In this document: in pieces, positions 27,162-36,151 of the stretch
Numbering within the stretch: the stretch's first letter is position 1
Layout: each line of letters begins with the position of its first letter
NCBI GenBank assembly: GCA_017427185.1
Contig: JAFRTJ010000004.1
Span: 62,001-126,000 of the forward strand
Source of the DNA: Bacteroidaceae bacterium
Lineage (GTDB): Bacteria > Bacteroidota > Bacteroidia > Bacteroidales > Bacteroidaceae
Length of the DNA stretch: 64,000 nucleotides
Direction of reading: 5' to 3'
Position numbers and translations under genes: made by a program
Notes under the pieces: generated by a model
Seen by the model: the letters and a program-made list of their open reading frames with translations, nothing else
The model's database searches: none
What the model was told of the DNA's origin: nothing

Positions 27162-29066
27162 GTGAAAAAAAAACGCCTCGAACTACTAAACGACATACAT
27201 TTGCCAGCAGACTTGCGTTCCTTGCCGCTGGAGAATCTGCCTGAAGTGTGCGATGAGTTGCGCCAATCACTGATAAACACCCTAGCCGACAACCCAGGCC
27301 ATTTTGCCAGCAGTCTTGGTGTGGTGGAGCTTACTGTTGCTCTCCACTACGTCTTCGACACGCCCTACGACCGCATCGTATGGGATGTGGGGCATCAGGC
27401 TGGTGGACACAAGATACTGACAGGAAGGCGAGAGAAGTTCGACACTTACCGTCATCTGCACGGCCTTCGCCCGTTCCCCTCCCCTGAAGAAAGCGAATAC
27501 GACACCATCACTTGCGGTCATGCCTCCAACAGCATCTCTGCAGCACTGGGGATGGCCGTAGCTGCCAGGAAGAATGGCGAGGAGAATCGGCACGTGGTGG
27601 CTGTGATTGGCGATGGGAGCATGAGCGGTGGACTGGCATACGAAGGACTCAACAACGTCAGCAGCACGCCCAATGACCTGCTGATAGTGCTCAACGACAA
27701 CAACATGAGCATAGACCGCAGTGTGGGAGGCATGAAGCATTATCTGCATCAGCTCCACACGAGCAGTACCTACAATCATGTGCGTTTCGTGGCTGCCCAA
27801 CACCTGTTCAAATGGGGCTTGCTCAACGAGAACCGCCGCAACCGCATCATTCGATTCAACAACAGCCTGAAATCCCTGCTGAACAACCAACAGAACATCT
27901 TCGAGGGTATGAACATCCGCTATTTCGGTCCTCAGGACGGACACAACGTGATAGAATTGGTTCAGACCTTGCGAAGCATCTGCAACATGAAGGGTCCGAA
28001 ACTTCTTCATGTCCACACGGTGAAAGGCAAAGGATTCAAGGCTGCAGAGAAGAATCCCATCGAGTTTCACGCCCCAGGAAAGTTCAACCCTGAAACAGGA
28101 GAGCGCATCAAAGTCAACACAGACGGCATGCCACCCAAATATCAGGATGTCTTCGGACACACATTGCTGGAGCTGGCTGAAAAGAATCCCAAGATCATGG
28201 GTGTAACGCCTGCCATGCCCACAGGTTGCAGCATGAACATCATGATGAAGGCTATGCCAGAGCGAACTTTCGACGTAGGAATCGCAGAAGGACACGCTGT
28301 AACCTTCTCCAGCGGACTGGCTACGGAAGGACTGCTTCCTTTCTGCAACATATATTCTTCCTTCGCTCAACGAGCCTATGACAACATCATCCACGACGTG
28401 GCCATCAGCAGACTCAATGTGGTTCTTTGTCTGGACAGAGCAGGTGTCGTGGGCGAGGATGGACCAACGCATCATGGAGCCTTTGACTTGGCCTTCCTTC
28501 GTCCCATACCCCACCTGACCATCAGCAGCCCCATGAATGAGCATGAATTACGTCATTTGATGTACACCGCCCAACTGCCAGAGAAGGGACCTTTCGTAAT
28601 CCGTTACCCTCGCGGACGTGGCGTACTGGTCGATTGGGAATGTGAGATGGAGGAAATCCCTGTGGGAAAGGGACGCCTTATTCACGAAGGAAAAGACCTG
28701 GCAATCCTAACCATCGGCCCTATTGGCAACACGGCAGAGGAAGCTATTGCTGAGGCAGAAAAAGAAGGATTGAGCATCGCTCACTACGACATGCGATTCC
28801 TGAAACCCTTGGATGAAGAGATTCTGGAAAAGGTGGGACATTCATTCAAGCACATCATTACTGTGGAGGATGGAGTGCGCACGGGTGGACTGGGAAGTGC
28901 CGTAATAGAATACATGCAGGATCATGGAGTGGAAAACAGTGTCATCCGCTTGGGCTTGCCAGATGAATTCGTGGAGCACGGCACCATCTCTGAGCTTCAC
29001 CACATAGTAGGCATCGACAAGGAAGGAATCCTACAAGCCATCCACACTTCACTAAACAAGAATTGA
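27162..29066 (+). CDS. dxs: 1-deoxy-D-xylulose-5-phosphate synthase
   Basis: 634 residues. It condenses pyruvate and glyceraldehyde 3-phosphate with thiamine diphosphate, the first step of the MEP isoprenoid pathway (its product also feeds thiamine and pyridoxal synthesis). Seen: the TPP-binding GDGSMSGG (150-157) with LNDNNMSI, the transketolase central domain ([33 protein letters not shown]), and the C-terminal domain ([12 protein letters not shown]). The frame stays open far upstream, but that stretch is antisense to the GSCFA gene. The GTG at 27162 follows a -7 box and matches the family N-terminus. Followed 18 bases later by trkA. Confidence 0.95.
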   Translation: MKKKRLELLNDIHLPADLRSLPLENLPEVCDELRQSLINTLADNPGHFASSLGVVELTVALHYVFDTPYDRIVWDVGHQAGGHKILTGRREKFDTYRHLHGLRPFPSPEESEYDTITCGHASNSISAALGMAVAARKNGEENRHVVAVIGDGSMSGGLAYEGLNNVSSTPNDLLIVLNDNNMSIDRSVGGMKHYLHQLHTSSTYNHVRFVAAQHLFKWGLLNENRRNRIIRFNNSLKSLLNNQQNIFEGMNIRYFGPQDGHNVIELVQTLRSICNMKGPKLLHVHTVKGKGFKAAEKNPIEFHAPGKFNPETGERIKVNTDGMPPKYQDVFGHTLLELAEKNPKIMGVTPAMPTGCSMNIMMKAMPERTFDVGIAEGHAVTFSSGLATEGLLPFCNIYSSFAQRAYDNIIHDVAISRLNVVLCLDRAGVVGEDGPTHHGAFDLAFLRPIPHLTISSPMNEHELRHLMYTAQLPEKGPFVIRYPRGRGVLVDWECEMEEIPVGKGRLIHEGKDLAILTIGPIGNTAEEAIAEAEKEGLSIAHYDMRFLKPLDEEILEKVGHSFKHIITVEDGVRTGGLGSAVIEYMQDHGVENSVIRLGLPDEFVEHGTISELHHIVGIDKEGILQAIHTSLNKN

Positions 29067-29084
29067 GAAGAGGAGAACTGAAAA

Positions 29085-30482
29085 ATGAAAATCGTGATTG
29101 CTGGCGCTGGAGCCGTTGGAACCCACTTGGCAGAACTGCTTTCCAAAGAAGATCAGGACATCATCCTGATTGACGAGAATCCAGAGAAGACCGCCTTCCT
29201 GGCCGATAGCGGAAACTATGACCTGATGACGCTGAATGTTCCTCCCACAAGCATAACAGGTCAGAAAGAAGCTGGTGTGCCCCACGCCGACCTTTTTATT
29301 GCCGTCACTCCTGAGGAATCATGCAACATCACGTGCTGTATGCTGGCTCATACGCTGGGAGCCAAGAAGACAGTGGCACGCGTGGATAATTCAGAATACG
29401 TGCAACCGCAATATCAGGAGTTCTTCAGGAAGATGGGAATCGACTCAGTCATCTATCCTGAGATTCTGGCTGCTGAGGAAATCGTGGAGGGACTGAAACG
29501 CTCGTGGGTCCGACAGTATTGGGAAGTCCACGGAGGAGCCTTGATTATGCTGGGCATCAAACTGCGCGAAGAATCAAAGGCGCTCTATGGCAAACCTCTG
29601 CGTGAACTGTGCAAGCCAGGTACTCCCTACCATATCGTATTGATCAAGCGAGACGACAACACAATCATCCCAGGAGGTAATGACGAGCTGAAGAATGGCG
29701 ACATCGCCTATTTCATGACAACACGCAAAGAGATAGCCAACATACGAAAACTTGTTGGCAAGGAGAACTATGCTGAAGTGAAAAACGTCATGATTATGGG
29801 TGGAGACAAAACCACTGTGCATGTGGTCCATCGCAAACCTGACTACATGAATATGCGTGTGATAGAGCAAAGCAGTGAACGCTGTGACCGACTCTCTGAA
29901 TTGCTGGAGGATGATGACGTGATGATTTTCAATGGTGACGGACGCGATACGAGTGTGTTGGTCGACGAAGGAATCCGCGATTGTCAAGCATTTGCCGCAT
30001 TGACCTCAGAGACTGAGACCAATATCCTGGCATGCCTGACTGCCAAACGAATGGGTGTCAGAAAGACGGTGGCTATGGTGGAGAATATGGACTACGTGAA
30101 CATGGCAGAAAAACTGGATATTGGAACCATCATCAACAAGAAGACGATTGCTGCCAGCCATATCTACCAGATGATGCTCAACACTGATGTGGCCAACGTG
30201 AAGTGTCTGACGATTGCCGATGCCGATGTGGCAGAATTCATTGCTGGTGAGGGAAGTCTGATCACCCAAGGTCTCGTCAAGGACCAGTACCTGCCCAGCG
30301 GTGTCACTCTGGGTGGCTTGGTTCGCGATGGCGTGGGATATCCCATCTATGGCAACACGCAGATTATGGCAGGAGACAGTGTGGTTGTCTTCAGCAAGAG
30401 TACATTGATAAAGAAATTGGATCGCTACTTTTGCAAGCCCACGTCAGCTATCAATCGCATTATATCCTCTCTAACCCATTGA
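29085..30482 (+). CDS. trkA: Trk potassium uptake protein TrkA (RCK regulatory subunit)
   Basis: 465 residues. Two RCK (KTN) domains, ~1-220 and ~225-455: the first has a Rossmann start VIAGAGAVGTHLAELL, the second a less typical MIMGGDKTTVHV. TrkA is the cytosolic nucleotide-binding subunit that gates a TrkH potassium channel. It is cotranscribed with dxs. In related Bacteroidales trkH usually follows; here it does not. Instead the last ~19 codons (after KKLDRYF) run antisense through the end of the DUF4435 gene. The natural stop may have been lost when the neighbouring module arrived. Confidence 0.92.
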   Translation: MKIVIAGAGAVGTHLAELLSKEDQDIILIDENPEKTAFLADSGNYDLMTLNVPPTSITGQKEAGVPHADLFIAVTPEESCNITCCMLAHTLGAKKTVARVDNSEYVQPQYQEFFRKMGIDSVIYPEILAAEEIVEGLKRSWVRQYWEVHGGALIMLGIKLREESKALYGKPLRELCKPGTPYHIVLIKRDDNTIIPGGNDELKNGDIAYFMTTRKEIANIRKLVGKENYAEVKNVMIMGGDKTTVHVVHRKPDYMNMRVIEQSSERCDRLSELLEDDDVMIFNGDGRDTSVLVDEGIRDCQAFAALTSETETNILACLTAKRMGVRKTVAMVENMDYVNMAEKLDIGTIINKKTIAASHIYQMMLNTDVANVKCLTIADADVAEFIAGEGSLITQGLVKDQYLPSGVTLGGLVRDGVGYPIYGNTQIMAGDSVVVFSKSTLIKKLDRYFCKPTSAINRIISSLTH

Positions 30483-31432
30483 TACGGACCGCAAGAACGG
30501 AATCCTGAACTTTTTCGCAACATGTCCTCAATGGGGCCTTGGCTGTGCTGATAGCTGGCCAATTCATTCTGCCGCTGCACACTGTGGCACGACAAATTAT
30601 TAATCTCCCTCTCGCGCTCCTTCCTCAATATAGCGCAAACAGGCATCAGCAAAGGCATCACGACACCTGAGAAGAGTCCATGTCCCTGCATATAGAGGTA
30701 TGCTGTATCTGGAGTAAGCCCCATCTGCAACAATTCTTCGCGAAGGGGAGCATACGAATCTTTGGCTTTGACAAACTTTCTCTGAAGCCAAGCTATCTTG
30801 TGGTTCACCTTACGACGGATAAATTCAAGCGTCCTTTCAGGATGATACACATTCACCTCACGCGATGAAACAGTATCCACAAAATCAGTAATGGTGAAAG
30901 AGTTGTAGACGTCATGTCGACAACACCAAACATTCCAGACCAGCAAGGGCCAAATGATTTCACTGAACTCCTTCATGTAAGCCACGAAATCCAATATCTG
31001 TCTGTCGTTCAAGGTACTCATTACACAACTGGAATGAAGACTTGGGGCATAGCACTGATAATTCTCGATGGCGTATACATAGGTATGGATGACATAAGGA
31101 TTCTTGCAGATAAGTTTGCTCACTTCTGTTTTTCCTTGCATAAGCCAATCGTAATCGGCATCCACACAAGCTATCATACATTCTCCCAGCGAGGGGCCTA
31201 ACCTGTTCATCAAGGCTTTCTTCTTTCCTTTGCCAAGATTGGTACGGCTGGGCAGCATGACTTCAAAGTATAGCGTATCTGACTCAAATTCCTGCAACAC
31301 ACTACGCCAGAAGAAGACATCATCATAGCTTTCCACATAAGCGACAATGCGTCGGCGCGAGTTCTTGGGCTTCAACCGGTTGGCAGAAGCGATGTAGTCA
31401 GAATTCAGATTGTCCTGAAGTCGTTTTCCCAT
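30425..31432 (-). CDS. DUF4435 (TOPRIM-like) protein, possible nuclease effector
   Basis: 335 residues. TOPRIM-type acidic residues are visible: E34 in AYVESYDDVFFW and the DxD pair D91/D93 in CVDADYD, followed by AIENYQC (121-127), which is characteristic of DUF4435. In the PARIS anti-phage system the AriB nuclease has this domain and works with an ABC-type ATPase, AriA. Here an ATPase gene lies 36 bases upstream in the same direction, so the two probably form an operon. The last 58 bases overlap trkA on the opposite strand. The function is inferred from family and context; it could be a conserved OLD-like repair module instead. Confidence 0.75.
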   Translation of the reverse strand: MGKRLQDNLNSDYIASANRLKPKNSRRRIVAYVESYDDVFFWRSVLQEFESDTLYFEVMLPSRTNLGKGKKKALMNRLGPSLGECMIACVDADYDWLMQGKTEVSKLICKNPYVIHTYVYAIENYQCYAPSLHSSCVMSTLNDRQILDFVAYMKEFSEIIWPLLVWNVWCCRHDVYNSFTITDFVDTVSSREVNVYHPERTLEFIRRKVNHKIAWLQRKFVKAKDSYAPLREELLQMGLTPDTAYLYMQGHGLFSGVVMPLLMPVCAILRKEREREINNLSCHSVQRQNELASYQHSQGPIEDMLRKSSGFRSCGPYQWVREDIMRLIADVGLQK

Positions 31433-31468
31433 ATCAGAATCGATTAGGATTAGAATGACACGTTCACA

Positions 31469-32290
31469 TTAGCTGACTATGATATCTTCCACATCAGTCA
31501 CACAATCGGCCCACCCATCCATGATGACAGCTGGACTGTGGGTAGTCATGACAATCTGAGTATTTGGATTCAGGTCACGAATGATACCTATCAAACGCTG
31601 TTGCCACTCCACATGAAGGCTGACCTCTGGCTCATCCAGGAAAAGCACACAGGATTTCTTGTTTTGCACAAGTACGGTCAGCAGGATAATGAGCATCTGC
31701 TTTTCCCCGCTGGAAAGTTTGTAAGGAGAAATCACCTCGCCCAACGATTGGAAACAGATTTCATTCATCTTCCTTTCTATCTTCTTGCCCGTATCCTTGA
31801 AAAGGCTGTCCACCAAGTCCAAGAAACGAGTCTTCTCGAGAGCCAAGTCCTGAGCTTTCTGTTGAGCGTCAGAACCCTGCTGGGTCAGGACTTCCACCAT
31901 ACGGTTGCTCAGATTGACCTGATAATCCAGGTACTGGCGTTGCAATTGATAAAGATGGAAATCCAGTTCCGTGTTGAGTTCTGCGTCAGTTACCCGATTG
32001 AGGAAGTCGCTCGAGAGGGTGGGACGATCGAAAGAGCGGATGATATCGAAATCAACGCCTGTTGCATCCTCAGGATAGAATTTCAACCTCACGCCACCCA
32101 ATTCACGCTCCAGCTTGTTGATGCTCAGCAACTGTTTGACCACTCGATTGAGGATGGTACTCTTGCCCACTCCATTCACGCCACTTAGGATATTGACATC
32201 AGGACGCAAATCCCAGACCACATGTTTCTGTCCATTCCATAGAGCATCTATCTCTATCTGCTGAATGTACTTGCCCACTTTCTGTACCAT
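31469..32290 (-). CDS. ABC/AAA-type ATPase paired with DUF4435 protein (AriA/OLD-like)
   Basis: 273 residues. Walker A GVNGVGKST (37-45), ABC signature LSSGEK (192-197), Walker B VLFLDE (215-220), a D-loop PEVSLH and the switch histidine H251 in TTHSP. This order matches the SMC/Rad50-like ATPases of the AAA_15/AAA_21 group. A helical middle (~105-180) takes the place of a coiled coil. PARIS AriA proteins are longer, so this is a compact relative. It has its own strong promoter (32327-32358) and probably drives the downstream DUF4435 gene. Its partner and context suggest defence or DNA repair. Confidence 0.75.
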   Translation of the reverse strand: MVQKVGKYIQQIEIDALWNGQKHVVWDLRPDVNILSGVNGVGKSTILNRVVKQLLSINKLERELGGVRLKFYPEDATGVDFDIIRSFDRPTLSSDFLNRVTDAELNTELDFHLYQLQRQYLDYQVNLSNRMVEVLTQQGSDAQQKAQDLALEKTRFLDLVDSLFKDTGKKIERKMNEICFQSLGEVISPYKLSSGEKQMLIILLTVLVQNKKSCVLFLDEPEVSLHVEWQQRLIGIIRDLNPNTQIVMTTHSPAVIMDGWADCVTDVEDIIVS

Positions 32291-32326
32291 TGCTAAATGT
32301 ATTAAATAAGTAACCCTGTTTCAACG

Positions 32327-32358
32327 CAAAGATAAAGAATCTTCACCAATTATGCAAA
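32327..32358 (-). promoter_or_regulatory. Promoter of the ATPase-DUF4435 operon
   Basis: On the minus strand TTTG (32355-32358), exactly 20 bp, then TATCTTTG (32327-32334). The leader is about 33 nt. Confidence 0.75.
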
Positions 32359-32387
32359 TATTTTCACTTTCTCTCAAAAAAAAGAGT

Positions 32388-32395
32388 TAATTTTG
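32388..32395 (+). promoter_or_regulatory. -7 box for the helicase gene
   Basis: TAATTTTG ends 5 bases before the ATG at 32401, so transcription should begin at or next to the start codon (leaderless). No good -33 match. Confidence 0.5.
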
Positions 32396-32400
32396 CAATC

Positions 32401-34272
32401 ATGATTCAAGAATTGGTCAAACAACGCAGTCTGTTGTTGAAGGAATACGAACACGAACGCCAACAATTCCAGCGCATGACGGAGAACATGGGGGTACGCC
32501 GCCGTGTAAAGAGCGGACTATGCTGGTTCCCGTTGCGTGTAGGCCGCAGTTTTTTCAATTCTTTGGATCAATTGGTTCTCGAGGTGGAACGTATCGAGGA
32601 CACGGAAGTGGAGCATCAGTTTGAGCCTGGAAAGCCTGTCACTTTCTTTCAGCAGGATGCCTCTGAAATGCTTCACTACATGCGCTTTGTGGGACAAATC
32701 AGTTTTGTCGAGGAGAATCGCATGGTCATCATTATGCCCAACTCAGATGCAGCAGTACAGGTGCAGAATGCCGACAGAGTGGGCGTACAACTCTATCTCG
32801 ACGAATACACCTACCGCCTGATGTTTGATGCGCTAGACCGTGTTCTTAATGCGAAGGAAGGGCGGCTGGCAGAATTGCGCGACATCATCCACACTCAGGC
32901 TCCTCTCCACAAGTTTACCTTCTACCCCGTTCGCTTCCCCTGGCTCAATCCATCGCAGGAAGCTGCAGTCAACGAAGCTTTGTGGGCAAAGGATGTTGCT
33001 GTCGTTCATGGTCCTCCAGGAACAGGCAAGACAACCACTTTGGTGGAGGCAATCTACGAAACGTTGCGACGCGAGCCTCAAGTGCTTGTGTGTGCTCAGA
33101 GCAATATGGCTGTCGACTGGATCAGCGAGAAACTGACAGACCGTGGAGTGAATGTCCTGCGGATTGGCAATCCTACCCGAGTGACGGACAAGATGTTGGC
33201 AGACACTTACGAAAGGAGATTCGAGGCACATCCAGCATACACACAATTATGGAGCATCCGCAGAGCAATCCGCCAACTTTACGATAATCCTCAAGGCAAT
33301 CGTGACAATCGTCATCAAAAGATTGCCCGACTGAAGGAGAGAGCCACTGAACTCGAATACCAGATCAACGATAGCCTTTTCAACGAGGCACGTGTCATCT
33401 CGTGCACCTTGACAGGTAGCGCACATCATCTGCTCGTGGGACGCAAGTTTGGTACTCTTTTCATCGACGAGGCAGCACAAGCCCTGGAAGCCAGTTGCTG
33501 GATAGCCATCCAGAAGGCCGACCGCGTCATCCTGGCTGGCGATCATCGCCAATTGCCTCCCACCATCAAGTGCCTCGAGGCAATCCAGGGTGGGCTGGAC
33601 CATACGCTCATGCAACAGATTGTGGAGAACAAGCCTGCTTGTGTCAGTCTGCTGACCGTCCAATACCGCATGTGCGATGCTATCATGCAGTTTCCCAACC
33701 ATGAGTTCTATGGTGGCCAACTCACCAGCGACCCTAGCGTGAAGTATCGCAGCATCCTCGATTGGGATACCGCCATCGAATGGATAGACACGCCAGACGA
33801 GGCTGAATACCTCGAGAACCAGGCCGACGACAGTACGAGTCGCCAGAACCCTGCAGAAGCAGCACTTACGATTCAGACGCTGAAGAACTATTTCGACAAG
33901 ATAGGTCGCGACCGCATTCTCTACGAGCGTCTCGATGTAGGGCTCATCAGTCCTTACAAGGGGCAAGTCCGACTGCTGCGACAACTCGTCAAGCGCGACT
34001 CCTACTGGAAACCTTTCCGCCATCTGATCACCATCAATACGGTCGATGGATTCCAAGGGCAGGAGCGCGATATCATCGTCATCAGCATGGTACGCAGCAA
34101 TGAGTCTGGTCAAGTGGGCTTCCTGCGCGACTTGCGACGCATGAACGTTGCCATCACTCGTGCTCGAATGAAACTTATCCTGATCGGACATCAAGCCACC
34201 CTCTGCCGCCATCCCTTCTATCGCCGGTTGCAGGAGTATGCAGAGAAGGTGGAGAACTACGAGATTATATAA
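32401..34272 (+). CDS. Upf1/IGHMBP2-like superfamily 1 helicase
   Basis: 623 residues. The N-terminal ~180 residues hold an SF1B-type 1B/OB region. Walker A GPPGTGKTT lies at 204-212, DEAA box LFIDEAAQ at D356, motif III AGDHRQLPP, motif IV QYRMC, motif V TVDGFQGQERDIIVISMVRS and motif VI NVAITRARMKL. This is the arrangement of Upf1/SMUBP-2/DNA2-type 5'-3' helicases that unwind DNA or RNA. Divergent from the ATPase-DUF4435 operon with promoters 30 bp apart. It is also common in the core of Bacteroidales, so a link to the defence-like pair is not certain. Confidence 0.88.
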   Translation: MIQELVKQRSLLLKEYEHERQQFQRMTENMGVRRRVKSGLCWFPLRVGRSFFNSLDQLVLEVERIEDTEVEHQFEPGKPVTFFQQDASEMLHYMRFVGQISFVEENRMVIIMPNSDAAVQVQNADRVGVQLYLDEYTYRLMFDALDRVLNAKEGRLAELRDIIHTQAPLHKFTFYPVRFPWLNPSQEAAVNEALWAKDVAVVHGPPGTGKTTTLVEAIYETLRREPQVLVCAQSNMAVDWISEKLTDRGVNVLRIGNPTRVTDKMLADTYERRFEAHPAYTQLWSIRRAIRQLYDNPQGNRDNRHQKIARLKERATELEYQINDSLFNEARVISCTLTGSAHHLLVGRKFGTLFIDEAAQALEASCWIAIQKADRVILAGDHRQLPPTIKCLEAIQGGLDHTLMQQIVENKPACVSLLTVQYRMCDAIMQFPNHEFYGGQLTSDPSVKYRSILDWDTAIEWIDTPDEAEYLENQADDSTSRQNPAEAALTIQTLKNYFDKIGRDRILYERLDVGLISPYKGQVRLLRQLVKRDSYWKPFRHLITINTVDGFQGQERDIIVISMVRSNESGQVGFLRDLRRMNVAITRARMKLILIGHQATLCRHPFYRRLQEYAEKVENYEII

Positions 34273-34314
34273 ACATTGATACTACCTAACCTATTAACCA
34301 ACAATTCAAACAGT

Positions 34315-35229
34315 ATGAACAGAAGAGATTTTATGAAAACCAGCATGGCAGGCGCAGCCGCCATAGCTATCCCTTCGGGCATGCAAGCTCACGCAGCACC
34401 TCTCGAGCTTCCTGCAGCTGAAGAAAAGAGTGGCAAGAATTCCACAATCAAGAAAGAAGTTGATGACGACAAGTTCAAAATCAGCATGGCAGGCTATACC
34501 TTCGTGAAATTCGACATCGACACCACCCTAGCCTTCCTGAAGAAGCTGGACGTTCACTATCTATGCATCAAGGACTTCCATCTCCCACTCGACAGCAACG
34601 AGCAGAAGATAGCCGAATTCAAAGCTAAACTGAAGGCTGCCGACGTGACAGGTTACGGCGTAGGCCCCATCTACATGAAGAACGAGCAGGAAGTGGATCG
34701 AGCCTTTGCTTATGCAAAACGTGTGGGAGTCGACTTGATTGTGGCTGTACCCGGATACCTCGATGACCAGAAGGTGCCACACTACGACATCCTCGATTAT
34801 GTTGAGAAAAAGATTCAGGAATACAACTTCCGAGTGGCCATCCACCTGCATGGACCCGACATGAACCTCTACCCCGATGCCACTGAGATATGGAACAACG
34901 TGAAGGATCGCGATCCTCGTCTGGGAATGTGTCTCGACATTGGTCACAACCTGCGCTTTGGCAGCGATTCCCTCAAGGACCTGCAGCGCTACAAAAGCCG
35001 TGTCTTCGACATCCATTTGAAGGATGTTACGGGGCCCAACAAGGCTGGCCATGCCATCGAATTGGGGCGCGGCATCATCGACTTCCCCAAATTCATGAAA
35101 GTGCTTCGCAAGACGGGTTACTCTGGTGCCGTAAGTCTGGAGTATGAGAAGAACATGAGCGACTCCTTCAACGAGATAGCCGAAAGCATTGGCTACTTCA
35201 GGGGAGTGCAGTATGCAACCAAAGTATAG
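34315..35229 (+). CDS. Tat-exported sugar phosphate isomerase/epimerase-like TIM-barrel protein
   Basis: 304 residues from the ATG at 34315, which begins NRRDFMKTSMAGAAAIAIP, a twin-arginine-type signal. The rest is a xylose-isomerase-like TIM barrel (AP_endonuc_2): metal-site blocks FRVAIHLHGPD, LGMCLDIGHN, VFDIHLKDV and VSLEYEK supply His/Asp/Glu ligands. Exported members occur near glycoside-degrading loci and can act on 3-keto-sugars, but the substrate here is unknown. It follows the helicase by 42 bases and may be cotranscribed. A terminator follows at 35253. Confidence 0.82.
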   Translation: MNRRDFMKTSMAGAAAIAIPSGMQAHAAPLELPAAEEKSGKNSTIKKEVDDDKFKISMAGYTFVKFDIDTTLAFLKKLDVHYLCIKDFHLPLDSNEQKIAEFKAKLKAADVTGYGVGPIYMKNEQEVDRAFAYAKRVGVDLIVAVPGYLDDQKVPHYDILDYVEKKIQEYNFRVAIHLHGPDMNLYPDATEIWNNVKDRDPRLGMCLDIGHNLRFGSDSLKDLQRYKSRVFDIHLKDVTGPNKAGHAIELGRGIIDFPKFMKVLRKTGYSGAVSLEYEKNMSDSFNEIAESIGYFRGVQYATKV

Positions 35230-35252
35230 GGCATCACAGGAACAAACTTTTC

Positions 35253-35285
35253 AAGGCTCACGCTCAATTGCGCGGGCCTTTTTTG
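35253..35285 (+). terminator. Terminator after the TIM-barrel gene
   Basis: Imperfect hairpin AAGGC (35253-35257) with GCCTT (35276-35280), extended by further GC pairs, then six Ts. Confidence 0.65.
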
Positions 35286-35361
35286 CATTGTAAACCGGGT
35301 ATTTCAAAAAATCTTGCGTCCACCCAAAAATGTCTTGCCCAAAGTCTTCCTACCTCAGATT

Positions 35362-35393
35362 CAACACGTTGATTCCTCAAAGTCAACACGTTG
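35362..35393. repeat. 22-bp-period dyad repeat array, locus 4 (2 units)
   Basis: CAACACGTTG at 35362 and 35384, 22 bp apart, in the gap between convergent genes. Confidence 0.85.
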
Positions 35394-35428
35394 TGTCATT
35401 GGAAAGAACTGCATGTCTCCTCCCCACC

Positions 35429-36139
35429 TTATCGTCCGATCAGGAAGATGGCTGGGATTTTGCTGAGGTCAGGAAGTTGGATCCGCTTCCATTCCTGGAT
35501 TGTATGGGTACGGATGTACTCGTCGGACGTAGTGATGCCAGCCGCCACACATAGACGGGTTTGGGGACGGAGGGAACGAAGGATAGTGTCGAACATTTTG
35601 CGGTTGCGATAGGGTGTCTCGATGAGAAGCTGCGTCTGGGACTCATTCCAAGCTCGAGACTCCAAAGCTTTCAATTTCTTTGCCCTATCTGCCTCATCCA
35701 CTGGGAGATAGCCATTAAAGGCGAAACTTTGTCCGTTGAGACCACTTGCCATCACAGCCATTATCATGCTGCTGGGTCCTACGAGTGGAATGACACGGAA
35801 ACCTTTGTGTTGAGCCATCGCAACGACCTCCGCCCCAGGATCAGCTACCGCAGGACACCCTGCCTCGCTGATAACACCCACAGGAAAACCTTGCTGGAGA
35901 GGCTTCAGATAGGAAGCAAACTGATCGGTCTGGGCATGCTTTCCCATCTCGTAGAAGGTGGAGTCGTCGATGGGGAATTCATGGTCCACCAGACGCAGGA
36001 AACGACGGGCAGACCGCACATTCTCCACAATGAAATGGCGGATGCCAAGAATGACATCGTGATTGTAGGCTGGAAGAACCTGACTGACAGGCGTTTCGCC
36101 CAACGTGACAGGTATCAGATAAAGTGCAGTTTCCATCAA
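35429..36139 (-). CDS. SAM-dependent methyltransferase, RsmI/tetrapyrrole-methylase fold
   Basis: 236 residues. The tetrapyrrole-methylase layout is clear: LYLIPVTLGE at the start, VISEAGCPAVADPGAEVV (the GxPxxxDPG loop of RsmI), PLVGPSSMIMAVMASGL, and the C-terminal half with RSLRPQTRLCVAAGIT. The closest well-known relative is RsmI, which 2'-O-methylates C1402 of 16S rRNA, but its N-terminus differs from typical RsmI (PTPLGN), so it is probably the paralogous Bacteroidetes form. It lies 12 bases after manA and shares its promoter. Confidence 0.8.
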   Translation of the reverse strand: MMETALYLIPVTLGETPVSQVLPAYNHDVILGIRHFIVENVRSARRFLRLVDHEFPIDDSTFYEMGKHAQTDQFASYLKPLQQGFPVGVISEAGCPAVADPGAEVVAMAQHKGFRVIPLVGPSSMIMAVMASGLNGQSFAFNGYLPVDEADRAKKLKALESRAWNESQTQLLIETPYRNRKMFDTILRSLRPQTRLCVAAGITTSDEYIRTHTIQEWKRIQLPDLSKIPAIFLIGR

Positions 36140-36151
36140 GGACAGAAGAGG

